This document shows, in pieces, positions 10,005-13,092 of a DNA stretch of 13,092 nucleotides (positions within the stretch are counted from its first letter, which is position 1; each line of letters starts with the position of its first letter). Location of the stretch: positions 580 through 13,671 of the forward strand of contig DFBV01000023.1 of assembly GCA_002366755.1 (NCBI GenBank), given 5' to 3'. Origin of the DNA: Anaerolineales bacterium UBA3071. GTDB lineage: Bacteria > Chloroflexota > Anaerolineae > UBA3071. A program made the translations under genes and the position numbers. The notes under the pieces were generated by a model. It worked only from the letters and a program-made list of their open reading frames with translations. It had not been told where the DNA came from and ran no database searches.

Positions 10005-10031
10005 CAGAGTGACAGGGAGAGGGGAAGAGGG

Positions 10032-10083
10032 GGAGACAAGGAGCACGGGGGAGTTCTCGTTGTCCCCTGGTCTCCTTGTCTCC
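10032..10083. repeat. 12-bp perfect inverted repeat in a purine/pyrimidine tract
   Basis: GGAGACAAGGAG (10032-10043) pairs with CTCCTTGTCTCC (10072-10083), and an inner GGGG/CCCC strengthens the stem. The left side belongs to a purine-rich run (10013-10053) and the right side to a pyrimidine-rich run that continues to 10113 with further TTGTCTCC-like units. There is no T tract, so it is not a typical terminator, though it could protect the tig-clpP mRNA end. A further hairpin CTCAG-AAA-CTGAG lies at 10112-10124. Confidence 0.7.
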
Positions 10084-10112
10084 TTGTCGTCTTGCCCCCT
10101 TGTCTCCCCGTC

Positions 10113-10241
10113 TCAGAAACTGAGCGCGGGAAGCACCTCTACCCTCCCCAACTGGTGCGCTGCCTGGTCACCGCCGAGGCCATCCGGGGCGAAAGCGCTC
10201 CGCTGCTCCTCACCGCTGAAGAGGCTGCCACTCCTGGCTAG
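10113..10241 (+). pseudogene. Possible 3' remnant of an unidentified gene
   Basis: After the repeat, one frame reads as plausible protein: ERGKHLYPPQL, then VRCLVTAEAIRGESAPLLL, then TAEEAATPG and a TAG stop (10239-10241). I do not recognise a family. No start codon with a ribosome site is visible, and the frame runs back through the low-complexity repeat to the clpP stop codon, with which it is in phase. It may be the tail of a gene whose front was lost when the repeat region formed, or a chance open frame in GC-rich DNA. Confidence 0.25.
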
Positions 10242-10270
10242 GCACAGGGCAGGAACCGCTGGCGTAAGCA

Positions 10271-10360
10271 GGAGGAAGGCGGAAGGGGGATAGGGAAGAT
10301 GGGAGATGGGAACGGCGGTCCGTTCTTCACCCTCCAATCTCCATTCTGCCTTCTCCATTT
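10271..10360. repeat. Second purine/pyrimidine imperfect inverted repeat
   Basis: A purine-rich run of GGAAGG-, GGGAAGATGGG- and GAGATGGG-like units (10271-10312) is mirrored by a pyrimidine-rich run (10325-10360, CCAATCTCC and GCCTTCTCC). The centre is a perfect hairpin GAACGG-CGGT-CCGTTC (10310-10325). It lies just ahead of the regulator's ribosome site. No promoter is visible in 10242-10370. Confidence 0.5.
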
Positions 10361-10383
10361 TCTTGAGAGCAGGAGGTGCTGCA

Positions 10384-10719
10384 ATGCCCACCCTACAACT
10401 ACACTTCCTGGGCACGCTGGACATCCGCCACGGCGACCTGCAGTTGCCCAAGCCTCCCACGCTCAAATCCCAATCTCTGCTGGCCTACCTGATCGTGCAT
10501 CGAGACCAGCCTCAGACCCGAGACCGGCTGGCCGACATCTTCTGGCGTGACCGGCCGGAGCGCAAGGCGCGCCGCTCCCTCACCACGGCGTTGTGGCACA
10601 TCCGCCGCTGCCTCCCCGGCGAGGGGTACATCCTCAGCGATGCTCAAACCGTACAGTTCAATCCCCAGGCACTCCTGTGGCTCGACGCGGGTGAATTCGA
10701 GGAGAAAGTACACAAGTAG
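10384..10719 (+). CDS. SARP/BTAD regulator, N-terminal fragment (DNA-binding domain)
   Basis: These 111 residues are the front of a regulator broken by a frameshift. The segment MPTLQLHFLGTLDI to HIRRCL matches the OmpR/PhoB-like winged helix that opens SARP/BTAD activators: a short beta sheet, a KSQSLLAYLIVHRDQPQTR helix region, the LADIFWRDRPERKARRSL recognition region and a final helix. It is followed by the typical link ILSDAQTVQFNPQALLWLDAGEFE. The frame then enters an 8-bp tandem repeat and stops at TAG (10717-10719). AGGAGG (10371-10376) seven bases before the ATG is the best ribosome site in this region. Alone the fragment has a DNA-binding domain but no BTAD, ATPase or sensor. The rest continues in another frame directly downstream. 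Confidence 0.8.
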   Translation: MPTLQLHFLGTLDIRHGDLQLPKPPTLKSQSLLAYLIVHRDQPQTRDRLADIFWRDRPERKARRSLTTALWHIRRCLPGEGYILSDAQTVQFNPQALLWLDAGEFEEKVHK

Positions 10720-10732
10720 ACAAGTAGACAAG
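10713..10732 (+). repeat. 8-bp tandem repeat CAAGTAGA (2.5 units) at the frameshift
   Basis: CAAGTAGA occurs at 10713-10720 and 10721-10728, followed by a partial CAAG (10729-10732). The first stop of the regulator lies inside the first unit. Removing two 8-bp units (16 bases) joins EKVHK directly to VLPTGWLELREAVELYRGDF in one open frame, so copy number alone decides whether the full regulator can be made. Confidence 0.85.
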
Positions 10733-13092
10733 GTCTTGCCTACCGGTTGGCTCGAATTGCGCGAAGCGGTGGAGTTGTACAGAGGCGACTTCCTGGATGG
10801 CTTCTACGATGACTGGATCCTCAACGAGCGCTACCGGCTGGAAACCCTGTTCTCCGAGGCGTTGGCGCGGTTGATGGCCAGCCACGAGGCCAGGGAGGAG
10901 CACGACGCCGCGCTGGCTGCGGCGCTGCGGTTACTCGACCACGATCCCCTGCGTGAAGATGCACACCGCGCAGCCATGCGCGCCTATTGCCGGCTAGGAC
11001 AGCGCAACGCTGCCTTGGCGCAGTACCGCCGCTGCCGCGAGATCATGGTGGAGGAACTGGGTGCCGAGCCGATGGCCGAGACCAATGAGCTCTTCCGGGA
11101 CATCGTGGAGGAACGATTTGAGATCGGCCGCCTGCCTGTGGTGATCCCCATCGCAGAGCCAGAACGCCTGCCCGTGCCATCAGGGCGTAGCCCGTTGGAC
11201 ATGATCGCACCTAGCAAGCTGGTAGGCCGGGCGCAGGAAATGGCGCTGCTACACGACTGCTGGCGAGGAGCACAAGCAGGACACGGTGGCCTGGTGCTCA
11301 TCAGTGGCGAGGCCGGGGTGGGCAAGACCCGCCTGGTGGAGGAGTTCGCTAACCGTCTGCGCTGGCGGGGCACCCGTGTGCTGTGGGGACGCTGCTACGA
11401 GTTCGAGCGCACCCTGCCCTACCAGCCTGTCGCCGAGGCGATGCGCACCGTTCTGCCCACCTTGACCGGAGGCGAACTGGTGGACTTGCCCGACTGGACC
11501 CTGGGACAGGTCGCCCGCCTGGTGCCAGAGGTGTTGGAGAGGTATCCCGAGACCGAGTCGCCCTTGGATCAGGAGAGGGCACGCCTCTTCGAGGGTGTGG
11601 CCCATTTCCTGACTCGCTTGTCCTCTCAGGAAGCACTCCTCCTCGTCCTGGAGGACTTGCATTGGGCCAGCGAATCCACATTGGAATTGCTGCACTACCT
11701 GGCCCGCTATCTGGCCGACCATCCGGTTCTCCTGGTAGGCACCTTCCGCTCCGAAGAGATCGGCCTGCAGCATCCCCTGCTGACCCTGCGGCGGCGACTG
11801 ACCCGGGAAGGGCTGGCCAGGCCGCTGCGGTTGCCGCACCTCTCGCCCGCAGCCGTGGAGACGATGGTGGTGGAGATGTCCGGAGTGGGCGACGCCGCGG
11901 TGCCCCTGGCGCGCCGACTGTACGCGGAGACGGAGGGAAACCCCTTCTTTTTGATGGAGATCACCAAAGCGCTCTTTGAGACAGGAGCTATCCGCCTGGA
12001 GCAAGGCGCGTGGCGAGGCGACTTTGCCCAGATCAGCAAGGGAGAGATCCCGCTGCCCGCCGGTGTGAGCGAAGCCATCCAGGCGCGGGTTCATCGTCTA
12101 AAGGATGACGCGCAAGAGGCCGTGCGCGTGGCAGCGGTGCTCGGTCGTGAGTTCGACTTTGACCTGCTCAACGCGGTCTGGGGCCGGGGTGAGGAAGACA
12201 CACTGCAAGCAGTGGATGCTCTGCTGCGCCACCGGCTGATTGATGAGGGCACGGGGGCCGTGGGACGCGACTACAGCTTCACCCATCACAAGATCCAGGA
12301 AGCGCTGTACGCCGGCATCTCGCGCCAGCGACGGCAGCGCGCCCATGGTCTGGTCGGGAAGACCATGGAGGCTCTGTACGGCGCAGAGACAGAGGCCATG
12401 GCCAGCGAACTGGCCTTCCACTTCGAGCAAGGACAGCAGTTGGACAAGACGCTGACGGAGAAGGCGACGAAGTACCTGCTGAGCGCCGGTGATCAGGCCC
12501 GCCTGGCCTACGCCCACGAGGAAGCCATTGACCACTACCAGCGGGCGCGGGCACTCCTGCTGGAACAGGGGGAGCACGAGCGAGCGGCGCGCACGCTGAT
12601 GACGCTGGGGCTGACCTATCATAGCTCCTTCGACTTCCGGCGGGCACGTCAGGCCTACAAGAGAGGTTTCGCCTTGTGGCAACAAGCGGGGCAGAGGCAA
12701 GAGGCGGAAGCGCACCCCGCCCCCCAAGCACTGAGGGTGGCTTTGTTGGGCGAGCTGGCGACTCTGGATCCGACCATAGCTAGGGACGACGTTTCAACCA
12801 GCGTGATAAAGCAACTCTTCAGCGGACTGGTGGAGTTGACCCCAGAGTTGGACATCGTGCCCGATGTGGCTCGGAGCTGGGAGGTGCTGGACGGCGGGCG
12901 CAAGTACGTCTTTCACCTGCGGGACGACGCGCGCTGGAGCGATGGAGCGCCGCTGACGGCGGGGGACTTCGAGTACAGTTGGAAGCGGGTGCTGGATCCG
13001 GCCACCGGGTCGCCTAATGCCGATCTGCTGTATGACGTCAAAGGGGCCAGGGCTTTTCATCAGGGGGAAGCTGGGAAGGGGGACGTCGGGGT
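10733..13092 (+). CDS. BTAD-AAA-TPR-SBP5 regulator, C-terminal fragment (partial at window end)
   Basis: This frame has no stop from 10733 to the window end (786 codons) and continues the regulator whose front is at 10384-10719. Domain order: BTAD helices (AVELYRGDFLDGFYDDW to VEELGAEPMAETNELF, 10766-11109); an AAA_16-type ATPase with Walker A GEAGVGKT (11306-11329) and Walker B LLLVLEDLHWAS near 11636-11674; a helical region with TPR-like repeats (about 12400-12700); then from about 12725 the start of a family 5 extracellular solute-binding domain (LRVALLGELATLDPTIARDD, RKYVFHLRDDARWSDGAPLT, KRVLDPATGSPNADLLYDVK). No signal peptide, lipobox or membrane segment precedes the binding domain, so it should stay in the cytoplasm. 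No convincing ribosome site starts this half by itself. Probable role: peptide- or sugar-responsive transcription control, by analogy with SgrR. Confidence 0.8.

Noticed and set aside
10032..10083. Rho-independent terminator of tig-clpP
   Set aside because: The hairpin has a 28-base loop and is not followed by a T tract.
10384..10719. The short frame as a complete stand-alone regulator
   Set aside because: It ends right after the DNA-binding domain at a tandem repeat, and the expected BTAD continues immediately in another frame.

Overview
The window is GC-rich bacterial DNA, tightly packed and read entirely from the + strand. It carries housekeeping genes for DNA repair, DNA topology and protein quality control, one toxin-antitoxin pair, and at the right edge a large, broken multidomain regulator. 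The gene mix, and above all a SARP/BTAD-AAA-TPR regulator ending in a peptide-binding (SBP_bac_5) domain together with purine-rich simple repeats between genes, suggests a Chloroflexota-like organism. That is inference from style and not a proven placement.

Layout. 1-169: leader with an imperfect 10-bp tandem repeat and a good sigma70-type promoter. 170-2215: uvrB (nucleotide excision repair). 2216-2280: a consensus promoter overlapped by an inverted repeat, driving 2281-3073, a ribbon-helix-helix antitoxin and a PIN-domain toxin (VapBC type). 3062-3090: a second near-consensus promoter lying on the end of vapC, driving 3125-7590, the B and A subunits of a type IIA topoisomerase (gyrase more likely than topo IV), 11 bp apart with the gyrA ribosome-binding site on the gyrB stop. 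7615-7644: hairpin terminator. 7756-7903: extended -10 promoter and a structured leader for 7904-9283, trigger factor, followed by 9357-10004, clpP. 10005-10383: 379 bp without an intact gene, made of purine/pyrimidine inverted repeats and a possible gene remnant. 10384-13092 (runs off the end): a SARP/BTAD-AAA-TPR-SBP5 regulator split into two frames at an 8-bp tandem repeat.

How the genes work together. gyrB and gyrA are an operon that makes one heterotetrameric enzyme. tig and clpP probably form a folding/proteolysis unit, but the clpX often found beside clpP does not follow. vapBC looks like a self-contained, self-regulated cassette between uvrB and gyrB. Its promoter and the gyrB promoter share an identical 10-bp -35 region.

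The most interesting items are the regulator, which joins a DNA-binding/ATPase architecture to a solute-binding domain with no secretion signal; the 8-bp repeat whose two extra units exactly account for its frameshift; a GyrA with neither standard quinolone-anchoring residue; and a VapC with His in place of a conserved catalytic Asp.
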